From positions 186,001 through 250,000 of the forward strand of contig MU404090.1 in the NCBI GenBank assembly GCA_022695795.1: a stretch of 64,000 nucleotides of DNA, given 5' to 3'. Position numbers and translations under genes: made by a program. Of the stretch, positions 12,051-23,400 are shown piece by piece. The notes below the pieces were generated by a model. That model was not told the DNA's origin and did not search any database. It saw nothing but the letters and a program-made list of their open reading frames with translations. Source of the stretch: Biscogniauxia marginata. Taxonomy: Eukaryota > Ascomycota > Sordariomycetes > Xylariales > Xylariaceae. Positions within the stretch are counted from its first letter, which is position 1, and each line of letters starts with the position of its first letter.

Positions 12051-12515
12051 AATCTAAAGTATAGATGGTATTGTATGGTAATATGGGTGTATGGCGTGAT
12101 ACTTGTCAAATACTTGGGCATTATGAATTGCCCCTTGTAGTTGACTAGAACTTGCTAGGTCTTATCGGCGACAGGGTTGTGGTACTACGAAAGAGTACAT
12201 ATTTATAGACAATATAGAATGATAAATCTGATTATATACCTAGTATGGCATTTTTGAGGTTTAAATTGATCTATGTGTATCAAATATTCCTCGTAATCAC
12301 ATAGGTACAGCCACTTCCCTACACTAGACATAGTCATTTGCCGAGGTAAGTCTGGAATTTCGCTGAACGCAAAATCGCTCTCCTCACCATAACATGAAAA
12401 CACACCGTTTTCTAGATATTCGGTCACATTATTCATTTGTTTCTTTCTCTTCGACATACGTCACAACTAGTAACCTCGCTTCTCCCCCTTTCCCCCAAGT
12501 TACCTTCTCTCCTCG
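12051..12515. other. Convergent spacer between regulator and SGNH hydrolase
   Basis: AT-rich DNA lying between two gene 3' ends. An 84-codon minus-strand frame (12203-12457) has no start context or domain that I can support. Nothing else is seen. Confidence 0.45.
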
Positions 12516-13355
12516 TTACTCTATTTCACCTGCCATCGCGTCAGAGCATCTACCGGACGGCAGCACAGATGATGCACCGCGGTCGTCAAATGGGCCCGCG
12601 GCGGGAATCACGAGGCCTCGGCGATCGGCCTCCACGATGGCTTCGTAGAAGCGACGGGCCATGACGCTCGACCCGAGGCCGGCGGGGTGCACGCCGTCGG
12701 GCAGGAGGTCGACGGTCACGCCCTCCATCGACGCGAGGACGAGGCGCTTCCTTTCGCGCGCCCGCGCCGCGACCACGCCGGGGATCTGCGCGTTGTACGT
12801 GTTGACCATGGAGTTCACCGTCTCGTTGTGGTAGGGTATCAGCTGCGAGACGACCAGCAGCGCGTCCGGGTTGTGCGCGGTGATGAAGTCGATCAGCGCG
12901 CCCAGCCGCTCGGGCGCGGTGGTCACGTTCTTGTTGAGAACTAGGTTCACGGTCCCCGCGTGGAGCAGGATGACGTTGGGCGGCTTTTGCTCGCTGCCCC
13001 CTTTGCTACCGCGTGTGAGCTCGGGCTCGGCCTTCTCCCAGATCTCGTCGATGGTGTGGTACACCCAGGCGTCAACCTTGTTGTCGTCCCAGTCGCCGCT
13101 CTCGACGGACCCGATCATGCTCACCGGGTTGCCACCTGTCCACAGCAGGCATTCCAGGTCCCGGCGGTACGAGTTCTCCGTCGGGTCGTTGTAGCCGAGC
13201 GTTATGGAGTCCCCGAGGCTTAGGACGCGCAGGGGGGCGCCTTGGTCGATAGAGGCGAGTGTTTGAGGGCCTGCCAGCCCTTGCCTTGTTGTTCTTACCG
13301 GTGCCTGACCATCTTCTGTGTGTAAGCATGTACCAGATAGTGTTGGATTAAGCAA
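12516..13355 (-). CDS. SGNH/GDSL-type hydrolase
   Basis: A 279-residue frame with SGNH blocks: block I LRVLSLGDSITLGY with the nucleophile Ser (about residue 50), block III HAGTVN, where the usual GTND is altered but Asn is kept, and block V DGVHP with the catalytic Asp and His (about residues 225-228). The family hydrolyses esters, often as secreted acetyl or lipid esterases. The first 30 residues are poorly conserved and lack a clear signal peptide. An alternative two-exon start, complement(12516..13315, 13374..13431), with a GT-AG intron, would replace them by MQFPNALWAGDLLSSLVFSE; both starts remain open. The gene is distinctly GC-rich compared with its AT-rich flanks. It may trim an acyl group in the pathway or be an unrelated secreted esterase caught in the cluster. 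Confidence 0.78.
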   Translation of the reverse strand: MLNPTLSGTCLHTEDGQAPVRTTRQGLAGPQTLASIDQGAPLRVLSLGDSITLGYNDPTENSYRRDLECLLWTGGNPVSMIGSVESGDWDDNKVDAWVYHTIDEIWEKAEPELTRGSKGGSEQKPPNVILLHAGTVNLVLNKNVTTAPERLGALIDFITAHNPDALLVVSQLIPYHNETVNSMVNTYNAQIPGVVAARARERKRLVLASMEGVTVDLLPDGVHPAGLGSSVMARRFYEAIVEADRRGLVIPAAGPFDDRGASSVLPSGRCSDAMAGEIE

Positions 13356-13431
13356 GATAGATGAGAGATATACCGGAGAAAACGAGGCTGGACAGGAGGT
13401 CGCCTGCCCACAACGCGTTCGGGAATTGCAT

Positions 13432-13998
13432 CACGTCTCACGTCCCACCTTTCTCCTTTTCTCCTGCTTTCCTGAAAGATTGAGGAGTATGGGTTGGAAC
13501 TAGAAGGGGTGGTCTCCTTGCCTACGTACTCAACAGGAGGGTAACACTAGTTGATTATGTACATATAAGTCCTGCATGATTTCTAATGTATAGTCAATCT
13601 CCGATTCGCTGGCTACTGCCATCGCTTTTTATCCCGATTTTAGTTTCGGCGGTTATTTTCCAGCGAATAGGAGAACCCTCGGACAATAATTGCATTTTGA
13701 TGGCCACCTTCTGAACGATGTTCAAGTACACTGAATGGTTACTCTAGTCTATTCAGACATAACCAGTGTGCTACGACGATACTGTGCAATGGAGAGGCCG
13801 AGCTAAAAGGTTAGGGTAAGCTTACTCGCATAGCCGGACTCTGCAGATGCTACGTAGTTGCTTCAGATGCCCCGATAATTCTCACATTGTTGTATAAAAA
13901 TGAGCTTATAGTGTTATCTGTTATCTTGATTGAGACAATTTCCGTTAATATCTACTCGATATGAAAATTTGGGTTTCATCAGATTGCCACCGTATCAC
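13432..13998. other. Intergenic spacer between SGNH hydrolase and SDR
   Basis: The promoter side of the SGNH hydrolase and the 3' flank of the dehydrogenase. I see no gene, repeat or strong regulatory motif in it. Confidence 0.45.
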
Positions 13999-15066
13999 CT
14001 AGTATGTCCCGGTCATGACAGACAGCCGACCGCCATCAGTGATAAGAATGAAGCCGTTGGAGTAGCTTCCAGATCGGCTTGCAAGGTACAGGATTGACCC
14101 AGCCATCTCCTCGTCACCACCGAACCTCCTGGCAGGGATGAACCTCTGATCATCGAATGCCTCATTTTCCGGCTTGCGATCCTGTATCAGCACCGAAGCT
14201 AACTCCGATGGGTAAACTGGATTAAAATTTTTCTCGTTAGCCTCCTGATATTGAACCTAGTCGGGCTATAGTGAATGATTAGACTTAATGACTTATGGCA
14301 CTTACTTCCCGGTGCGATAGCGTTCACACGAATGCCAAATTTGGCCAACTGGGTGCTCGCGTGCTTCGTCACCTGCATTATAGCAACCTTGCTGGTGAGG
14401 TATGGTGGTGATGAGGTCCAATGACGGCTGAACGCTGATATACTAGTTGTGAAAATTACCTGGCTCTGGATGGACGGGACATCGCTGCCCTCCTTGATCG
14501 GCTTGCCAAAGCCGCCTTTCAGTGCATTCTTGTTACCAGCATCGAGTAGCTCAAGGAAGGCGGTCATGGTAAAAAAGGCGGCAGTGATGTTTAGACCCAG
14601 CGCCTCGTTCATCCCTTCCATGGAGAAGTTGGTGAAGAGTGTTTGGCGAAGCTCCGGTAGCGACGCGGTCGGGCTGAAGCGTACCGGGGGACCAATACTG
14701 CCGGAGTTGGCTACCACAAGGTTGACATAACCGACATCGGCGGTGATGTGGTCGACAACGGACTGGAGGTCCTGCTTGGAAGTCACATCGCACTGGAGAG
14801 GGACCAGGCTGGAGTGCTCTTTTGCTGCAGTCTTGAGCAGTTCAAGGCGTCGACCCAAGATATAGACCTTCCGTGCGCCGTTGAAGGCCAGGGCCCGAGC
14901 CATGGTGAGGCCGATACCTAGGAGGAATTTAGCAAAGCCCGCAGCTTGCAAGGATTACCATCGATAACAACGATGGATAGCTGGACTGACCAGAGCCTCC
15001 TCCGGTGATGACGGCCACTATGCCATCGACTCGGAAGAGAGTGTTCGAATCAAATGAAGATGCCAT
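13999..15066 (-). CDS. Short-chain dehydrogenase/reductase (SDR)
   Basis: Three exons, complement(13999..14216, 14306..14917, 14991..15066), give 301 residues. Exon 1 supplies MASSFDSNTLFRVDGIVAVITGGGSG, and splicing completes the cofactor motif TGGGSGIG. The rest of the classical SDR pattern is present: CDVTS (cofactor acid region), VANSGS in place of NNAG, the catalytic Ser in TTSISAF, and Y-L-T-S-K in PPYLTSKVA. RVNAIAPGIYPSEL and the C-terminal SNGFILITDGG are also typical. It should oxidise or reduce an alcohol or ketone with NAD(P)(H). It is divergent from the FSH1 hydrolase and shares its promoter region, which supports co-regulation. The substitution of NSG for NAG is within family range. 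The intron joins keep the frame and have GTCAGT and GTAAGT donors. Confidence 0.88.
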
Positions 15067-15867
15067 TTTTGCGGTGGAAGAGATCACTAGTAACTGCGGT
15101 GGTGTTGAGATTGGTGATTATAGATGATCAGATCGTTCCATCATTGGAATTCATCTCGCGTATATATATATTCAGCCCCTTTCCAAATGTTGTACAGTGG
15201 AAAGGAGACAAAAAGCAAAACTAATGGCGAACATGTAGATTGGTCAGCAGGGAGGATCGTTTGGCATGTGGCGATAATTGTAGGGATGTTGGTTGATCGT
15301 TCTACCAGACACCAAGCAGCCCCTTTTCCCAGCCCGAACACGCACTCTGGCGGCCGCCGTCGGGTTGGCGGCCGCCAGCTAAGAACTAACCCGCATTTGG
15401 TACGCCGCTAGACGAACGTCGGATAGCTGGCTCTAGTAAGCCTCTGCCGCCTTAGTACATGCACCCCAGGGCCAATCTGGAGTAGTAGACTACAAGTTGC
15501 ATAGTACGTTTATCCGATAAAAGGCTTCTAGGGAGGTGGTTACATTTGGGGACTGGATATTCTAAGCAAGTCACAGTCCTACGGGCTGCTGACCCAGATA
15601 CCTTGACAACCATTGTGTAACTAACACTCGGAGGTAATAAAATATATATACCGCACCCAGTGGTGATACAGTCATCCTGAAGGCTGATGCGAAATCAGAA
15701 AAATGTAACACCCCTCCTTGAGTAACATACTCTCGTTTTCTACAGGGGATTGGTTATAGAGGAGCTGTGAAACGAGTGCCAATTCATGATTATATTCAGT
15801 ACACCCGCGTGTATTACAACTCCTTTGTTTCATTCCATTCTAAAACTTGTTATGAGTAAACGAGAAA
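15067..15867. promoter_or_regulatory. Divergent promoter region between SDR and FSH1 hydrolase
   Basis: This 800-bp non-coding region separates the divergent SDR and hydrolase genes. It holds a striking GC-rich inverted repeat at 15347-15378 made of two copies of the GGCGGCCGCC core. The rest is AT-rich and without supported genes. Confidence 0.55.
15347..15378. promoter_or_regulatory. Double GGCGGCCGCC inverted repeat, candidate operator
   Basis: The arms CTGGCGGCCGCC (15347-15358) and GGCGGCCGCCAG (15367-15378) are exact inverse copies around an 8-nt loop, and each arm is itself a palindrome. The same core, with the same AG end, is found at 10117-10130 in the other divergent promoter of the cluster. 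A shorter piece GCCGCCAG occurs near 16713 upstream of the PKS. This fits binding by a dimeric Zn2Cys6 regulator; function is inferred. Confidence 0.45.
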
Positions 15868-16683
15868 ATGAAGCCGGCCACATCAGCGGACGACGCCACA
15901 CTCTACTTACCTCGGATCCTTTGCCTCCACGGCGGAGGAACCAATGCCCGCATCTTTCGGGCTCAATGCCGGCGACTAAGTGCCCAGCTCGAGCCGGACT
16001 TCCGCCTTGTTTTTGCCGAGGCCCCGTTTGCGTCCGATGCTGGATCTGACGTCCTTTCGGTATACAATCAATGGGGCCCTTTCAAGCGCTGGCTCCGCTG
16101 GAGACCGGAACACCCAGACATGCGACCGGAAGATATTGTCAGAAATATTGATCGATCCCTAGAAGAGGCAATGCAGCAAGACAATGCACGAGGCGCCACA
16201 GGCGAGTGGGTGGCCCTTTTGGGCTTTAGCCAGGGTGCCAAAGTGTCTGCGAGTCTCCTTTACCGACAACAAGTCCAGGAGGAGAGTTCGGGTCAATATC
16301 CCACTGGCAGTATTAAGTTCCGGTTTGGTGTCCTACTGGCTGGGCGGGCACCTCTCATTTCGTTAGACCCCAGTTGCATATCGACATCCACATTACCAGA
16401 CGCATCACAGATCACAGACGTAGAAATCTCTGGCAACCAGGAATCCTATCCTGAGCGACATGTGCTCCGCATACCGACAGTCCATGTGCATGGGTTACGA
16501 GATAATGGGATATATCTGCACCGCCAATTATTCCGGGAGTTCTGCGATCCTAAAAGCAGAAGGCTGGTTGAGTGGGATGGGGACCATCGTCTGCCACTGA
16601 AGTTCAGAGATGTGTCGCTCGTGGTACATCAGATCCGCGAACTTGTGAAGGATACAGGTGTCCGATTAGAATCCACTTGCTAG
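15868..16683 (+). CDS. FSH1-family serine hydrolase (CitA-like)
   Basis: An uninterrupted 271-residue alpha/beta hydrolase of the FSH1 family. Visible motifs are ILCLHGGGTNARIF at the N-terminus (oxyanion region), the nucleophile elbow GFSQGA (Ser about 118), the acid region VHVHGLRDNG, and the catalytic His in WDGDHRLP near the C-terminus. Single-gene FSH1 hydrolases accompany many non-reducing PKSs that end in a CMeT-R tail, for example CitA in citrinin. There they are thought to assist release or editing of the PKS-bound chain. The gene lies about 780 bp before the PKS in the same direction and shares a promoter region with the SDR. The length matches the family and there is no intron. Whether it acts on the PKS or on a free ester cannot be told from sequence. 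Confidence 0.85.
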   Translation: MKPATSADDATLYLPRILCLHGGGTNARIFRAQCRRLSAQLEPDFRLVFAEAPFASDAGSDVLSVYNQWGPFKRWLRWRPEHPDMRPEDIVRNIDRSLEEAMQQDNARGATGEWVALLGFSQGAKVSASLLYRQQVQEESSGQYPTGSIKFRFGVLLAGRAPLISLDPSCISTSTLPDASQITDVEISGNQESYPERHVLRIPTVHVHGLRDNGIYLHRQLFREFCDPKSRRLVEWDGDHRLPLKFRDVSLVVHQIRELVKDTGVRLESTC

Positions 16684-17459
16684 AATCATAGACTATCTAT
16701 CTAGGGAGAAGTAGAGCCGCCAGGCTATTACAGTCTACATTTCCGTTATTAGCCAATATACAACCTCATTGATTTAGAAAAGGTCCAGCCGCTAACGGAT
16801 TTCCTCCAAATCCACTATCCAAACTAACCAGAATTACAACTATCTCTTTATTAATAAGAAAATAGGTTTCTTATACATCTAGATATACCTCCATTGAGTA
16901 TATCTCCCCCTGCAGTTCAACTCCCCTGTCAAGGTGAAATTTCTCTAGGTGGAGGGAATTATGTAGTAATCGCGCAAAGAGCTTCCCGGCATGTCTTATC
17001 TTTCACACCTCTATACCTTTGTTCGTCTCGGCATCCTTAGTCCAAATGTGCCAGCCGAAGTCATGGGTGGATGGGGCAAGAGGGAGGGGGGGAGAGATAT
17101 CTGAAGACCCATAATCAATCTTCATATATAATTGGCTACTTGACCTGCTTCGAAGTCTTTTGGTATGCTTCTCGGAGCTTTTATCTCGGCTTATTTTCAT
17201 TTATACACAATGCCGTTGCTGACTAGTAAAGTTAACAACCCATGTTGTAAACAGTCAAGGTGCATAAACACTGTCTCATATCTCGGGGACTGCTTGATCA
17301 ATAAAATGAGCAAAAATGGCTTGCATCCCCATATTCTTAGTTTAGATATAGTTTCATAATCGGACCCAATTTGAGACATCTATGTCTAAATATACCTAGG
17401 GTAAACACTTGATGACTAGTACCCAGTCGACCTAATTCAAACCGAACACAGCTAATACG
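16684..17459. promoter_or_regulatory. Promoter region of the polyketide synthase
   Basis: This 776-bp region runs between the FSH1 stop and the PKS start. It is AT-rich with no supported gene. A partial copy of the GC motif (GCCGCCAG) occurs near 16713. No clear AflR-type TCG(N5)CGA element was found by eye. Confidence 0.4.
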
Positions 17460-20400
17460 ATGGCCGCTCCCGATAACGTGAGACCAGCTCGTAAGCTTTT
17501 TGTGTTAGGACCTCAAGCATTAGCGTTCGACTTCGAGTCCTTTTCTAAGCTCCGCATTCAACTACACGAGCCTGGTAATCGCTGGGCCTTAGATGCCGTA
17601 TCTTCCCTTTCCGGCTCGTGGGAGACTCTCGTTGAAGACGTCCCTAAACTGCAACATTTGAAAAATGGAAAAGAATTGCTGCAAGATCTGGGTGAGGGCC
17701 TACAGACGGGCAAGATATCACAGACTCTATTTCCACTACCCAATATTCTGCTCTCTCCATTGGTTGTCCTCACTCATCTGACGCAGTATTCGGCATTTTT
17801 GAGGGCTGCGATGCCCAACCTTGCTGATGCTGATGAGCTGCCATCATCGATTATAAATAGCACAGAGACTCTGGGCCTATGCACTGGCATGCTGAGCGCT
17901 TTCGCAATAGGTTGCTCCTCAAGTATAGCGGAACTCGCACACCATGGAGCCGTAGCGGTGAGACTGTCAATGCTTGCTGGAGCGCTGGTTGACGCCGAGC
18001 AAGCCTCGCCTGATTCCACTGGAAGCTCAAAGTCATTCTCAGTATCATGGAATAGTACTGAGTCTAAAGGCAAGATACACGAAGTTCTAGAGAGATTTCC
18101 AGAGGTAAGCTAAATTCCACTCTTGGTCATCACCACATGTACTAACAAAATATAAAAGGCATATGTATCTGTCTTTATGGATGAGAAGAGGTCAACTATA
18201 ACAGTGTCTAAGAAAGCAGCTCCCGCCCTCACTCAACAGCTCATATCGACTGGGATATATGTTGTTGAGCTCGCGCTAGCAGGACGATTTCACTGGCCAG
18301 CGCATCAAGAGGATGCAAAGAAGCTGATTCGATTCTGTGACCATAATCCGCAGTTTCAATTTCCTGATGTGTCCCAGATGGTGTTCTCTAGCAGGCTAGA
18401 GACCCACGGGCAATACCTCCGTGCTGGTATTGGTAGTCTCCATGAAATCGCATTGCGACAAATCCTGCTCGAGCCATCGGAATGGGTCAAGACGTTCAAT
18501 CTCATTTACGTATCTCAGCTGACTGCAGATGATGCTAGGGTCATCTGCTTTGGGCCAGAACGCTGCGTACCGCCGACTATCGCGCGGAAACTGGGCTCTC
18601 GCTTGGTCTACGTCTCTGACATGGATTTGTCCACCTCTCGTCTACCTAGTAAACTTCTGGGTCAAAGCGTAGCTCATCCCCTCGGAGATCTGCCAGATGA
18701 TCGCATTGCTGTCATCGGGATGTCTTGTCACGTTCCCGGGGCTGATGACCTTGAAGGATATTGGAAGATGTTGGCTAGTGGTCAATCTCAGCATACCGAG
18801 GTTCCATCGAAACGTTTTGGCATGGAAACGCCATGGAGGGAGAGTGAGCCAAACCGTAGGTGGTACGGCAACTTTATGCAAGACTACGACACTTTCGACC
18901 ACAAATTTTTCAAGAAAAACCCACGCGAGATGTCGTCAACAGACCCCCAACATCGCTTACTCTTAAAACTTGCTTATCAGGCAGTTGAGCAATCTGGGTA
19001 CTTTGGGGTGCCGGATTTTGACAACCATGTTGGGTGTTGGATGGGTGTTGGAAATGTCGAATATGAACGTAATATCGCCTGCTACCCAGCTAATGCATAT
19101 TCGGCCACGGGAAACCTGAGGGCTTTCAATGCAGGCAAGATAAGCCACTATTTTGGATGGACCGGCCCCAGTGTAACTGTTGATACCGCCTGTTCTTCCT
19201 CCAGTGTGGCAATCCATCAAGCTTGCCGCGCTATTATCCACGGAGAATGTACTGCTGCACTCGCGGGCGGAGTCAACGTTTTCACCAACCCGGAATGGTT
19301 TCATAACCTGGCCGGTGCCTCCTTTCTAAGCCCCAGTGGACAGTGCAAACCCTTTGATGCAAAAGGTGACGGATACTGCCGAGGAGAAGGTGCCGGCGTG
19401 GTTTTCCTTAAAAGACTTTCTTCCGCTATCGCGGACGGAGATCAGATATTCGGCGTAATAGCGAGCACGCGGGTTTATCAGAATCAGAACTGCACCGCAA
19501 TCACAGTGCCTAACGCAGTATCGCTGTCCGAGCTTTTCGTGGACGTTATACGACAGGCTAGGCTCGAGCCTAAGAACGTCTCCGTTATCGAGGCTCATGG
19601 AACCGGGACTCCGGTGGGCGACCCTGCAGAATATGACGGAATTCGGAAAGCGTTAGGCGGCTCGAACCGCTCGGATACGCTTTATCTATCGTCTGTCAAA
19701 GGCTCAATCGGCCACACTGAATTCGCGTCGGGAGTGGTATCTTTGCTAAAGGTACTTCTTATGATCGACGAAGGGTTCATCCTGCCACAAGCGAGCTTCA
19801 CTTCTATCAGTCCATCACTCCAAGCCAGTCCAAAAGACATGATTGAAATACCGATGCGTCTGAAACCTTGGGACGCAGACTTCCGTGCTGCCCTCATCAA
19901 TAACTACGGCGCCTCTGGTTCCAATGCTTCTATGGTCGTCATCGAACCGCCGAAGCTACATCCCGAGAGTTCCTCGCCATGGTCAGCATTTACCAAGAGC
20001 TTCCCCTTCTGGTTTTGCGGATTCGATGAAAACAGCCTTCGAGCTTACGTTGCCAAATTCAGGCTATTTCTGCAGCAAAATGCCGGCTCAGTTAAGGACT
20101 TGAGCGCGGGTAACCTGTCCTTCCAAGTATCTCGCCAGTCAAATCGTTCCCTTCCACAAGCATTGATATTCAGCGCCAACTCTCCCACTGACCTGGACCA
20201 AAAGCTTGCAGCGTTTGAGAAAGGAGACATCGCGGCAATCCACCGGCGGCCATCCGTCCGCCCAGTCATACTCTGCTTCGGCGGCCAGATTTCTACATAT
20301 GTCGGGTTAGACAAAGACATTTATCACCATATAACAATACTAAGAAGTCACTTGGATCAATGTGATGCCATGTGTCTCTCGTTTGGGCTTGATAGCATAT

Positions 20401-23400
20401 ATCCAGATATCTTCCAGAAATCCGAAATCCAGGACACTGTCAAGCTCCAGACCCTACTCTTTGCAATGCAATATTCCTGCGCAAAAGCATGGATTGAGTC
20501 CGGGGTCAAAGTGTCTGCTGTCGTTGGTCACAGCTTTGGCGAATTAGTAGCTCTCTGCGTTGCCGGTGTTTACTCTCTCAAAGACGCGTTCAAACTAATC
20601 GCCGGTCGGGCACGTCTTATTCGGGATAGCTGGGGCACTGAAAAGGGGTCTATGCTAGCCGTGGAAGCAGATCTAGCTAATGTGGAGGCCTTATTAGCCA
20701 AATTAAAGAAAGCGTATGACGGGAAAGGGGAGGTATCGATCGCATGTTATAATGGTCCCAGAACGTTTACCCTGGCTGGCCCAACGAGGGCAGTGCAGTT
20801 CACGGAAGAATTGGCGAAGAATGATCCAGCTTTCTCGAGCATCAAGCTCAAGAAGCTCAACGTGACGAACGCATTCCACTCGGCGTTAGTGGATCCTTTG
20901 ATGAGCGATCTTGAAGCACTTGGCCGAGAGATCCAGTTGAATGACCCCATCATTCCGCTTGAACGGGCAACTGAATACAAGTCAACTGACGCCGGTAAAC
21001 CGGATACCAGTTTCGCAGCCAAGCACATGAGAAACCCGGTATTCTTCAGCCACGCGATCCAAAGGCTTAGCGAGGAGCATCCGGCGGCAATATGGCTCGA
21101 AGCTGGGTCCAACTCGACAGTGACTACCATGGCAAGTCGCGCTCTCGGGAACCCCAGCTCATCCCACTTCCAGCCCGTCAATATTACTAGTGACAACTCC
21201 TTCCAATTCCTCGTCGACGCGACAACCAGGCTATGGAGAGAAGGGTTAAGCATGTCTTTTTGGGCACACCATGCAAAGCAGGTATCCGAATATACACCTT
21301 TAATCCTCCCTCCTTTTCAGTTCGAGAAGTCTAGACACTGGATGGAACTAAAGAGTCCCCCAAAACTCGAAGTTCGAGTCGTGGAACAAGTTCAGGCGCC
21401 AGAGGTGCCAAAGGGTCTCACAAGTTTGATTGGCTTCCAAGACAGGGAAAATCGGTCTGCACGGTTCCGCGTCAACACGGCCATAGATAAGTTTCAGCGG
21501 CCGCACATGGCCAACTTTGTGGCTAACACCGCCGCGGTCACGCCCGGCATGCTTCAATTGGAGATTGCGCTTGACGCGTTGATGAACATTCGACCAGATC
21601 TCAAGAGTCTAGGCCTTCACCCTGAGCTGCAGGGAATGTCGCACTATACCGCACTTATTGTCGATCCTTCCTTGGCTTTATATCTCGATGTTGTCTCTAG
21701 TGACGATGAAAGGCTAGTGTGGCAATGGAAAATTACTGCCGAGGACTCAGCAGGGGCCACTACAAACTATACCGCTGGAAAAATTGTGTTCCGATCTGCC
21801 AACGATCCCCAGCTCAAGGATAATCACGATAATATAGCACGTTTGATCGGCAGGAAGAGATGCATCAGTCTGCTAGAGGGTAACCATGCAGACGAAGTGC
21901 TCCAAGGCCGAAATATCTACCGAGCTTTCGAGCAGGTGGTAAATTATAAGGAAGCTTTCCGCCATGTGACTAAGATAGCCGGAAAAGACCACGAGTCCGC
22001 GGGTCGCGTCACAAAGGCTTACGCTGCGGAAGCTTGGATCGACCCGATCTTGACCGAGTGTTTCTGCCAAGTCGCGGGTATCTACGTCAACCTCATGACA
22101 GATACTTTGGATCTGTCCGAACGAGGTGTCTTTATCTGTGACAGGGTCGATCGATGGATGCGTAATCCAGCGCTCAACGTCCATGCTACCTCTCCAGAAG
22201 TATGGGAAGTTTTCGCTGTACACCACCAAGAGGCCGAGACAAAGTTTATTAGTGATGTCTTTGCCTTTGACCCCCGCGACGGATCACTAGTCGAGGCTAT
22301 CTTAGGAATATCGTATCAGAGAGTGTCCATGGAAGGTCTTCGCAAAGTACTGTCACGGGGTGCTCAGGTGGAACTTCGATCATCGACCGCTGTCGTCAAA
22401 TCAGCTCTGCAACCACCGGTTGCCGCGCCTCCCATAATATCTCCTGTCTCTAATTCTGTTTCATCAGAGAAGCAGAAGAAGAAGGGTCCTAAGAAGGCCC
22501 CCAAGTCATTTAGACCGGAAATATCTGCAAAGACCCGGGAGATTGTATGTAACTTATCTGGACTAGAGCCCGATGAGATCAAAGACGATTCCGATCTTGT
22601 CGAACTTGGTATCGACTCCCTTATGGCCATGGAGCTGGTACGGGAAATAGATGCAGCCTTAAAGTGCACGCTTCAAAATGAGCAGCTCATGGAATTGACC
22701 GACTTCAACAGTCTCGTGTCGTGCATTCAATCCACCCTTGGTCTGCTCGATCAAGGGGAGGATGACGCGCCCGAGGAAGAATCATCTGAGGAAGAAGCAA
22801 GCACAGAAACGAAAACGAATGGAGCCACCACACACGCAAACGGCGTCAACGGTGTCAACGGCGTCAATGGGGTTAATGGGGTTAATGGGGCGAAAAAGGT
22901 CAATGGCAGGAATGGAACAACAGGGACGAATGGTGTGAATGACATCTTGACACCCCCAGCGCCCCCACATGAAGGAACTGTTTTAGATGAGTCAATGGTC
23001 ATAGATGTCTTCCGAGATATCAAGTGGGCCACTGACGACTTCATCGTTAAGGGTCAATTGGGAACTTACTACACTAAAGTCATGCCCAGGTCGACAGAGC
23101 TCTGCATCATCTATATTGTCAACGCCCTAGAGCAGTTGGGCTGCCCGATTTTGTCCGCGGCACCAGGTCAACGGCTGGAACGAGTTCCGTATCTTCCCAA
23201 GCACGAGCGATTCATGAACTTGATTTATGGACTTCTAGATACCGACGCCCGATTGATAGACTTCAACGGTTCGGAAATCGTACGTACAGCTGTTGCTCCG
23301 CCAACCAAGTCTCCGGACGTCTTGCTAGAAGCGCTGCTCCGCGACGAGCCTGTTCACGCGGCCGAGCACAAGCTCACAGCGATGATCGGACCAAAATTTG

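Noticed and set aside
15980..16366. Alternative frames inside the FSH1 gene
   Set aside because: The 271-residue frame holds all catalytic motifs; the others have none.
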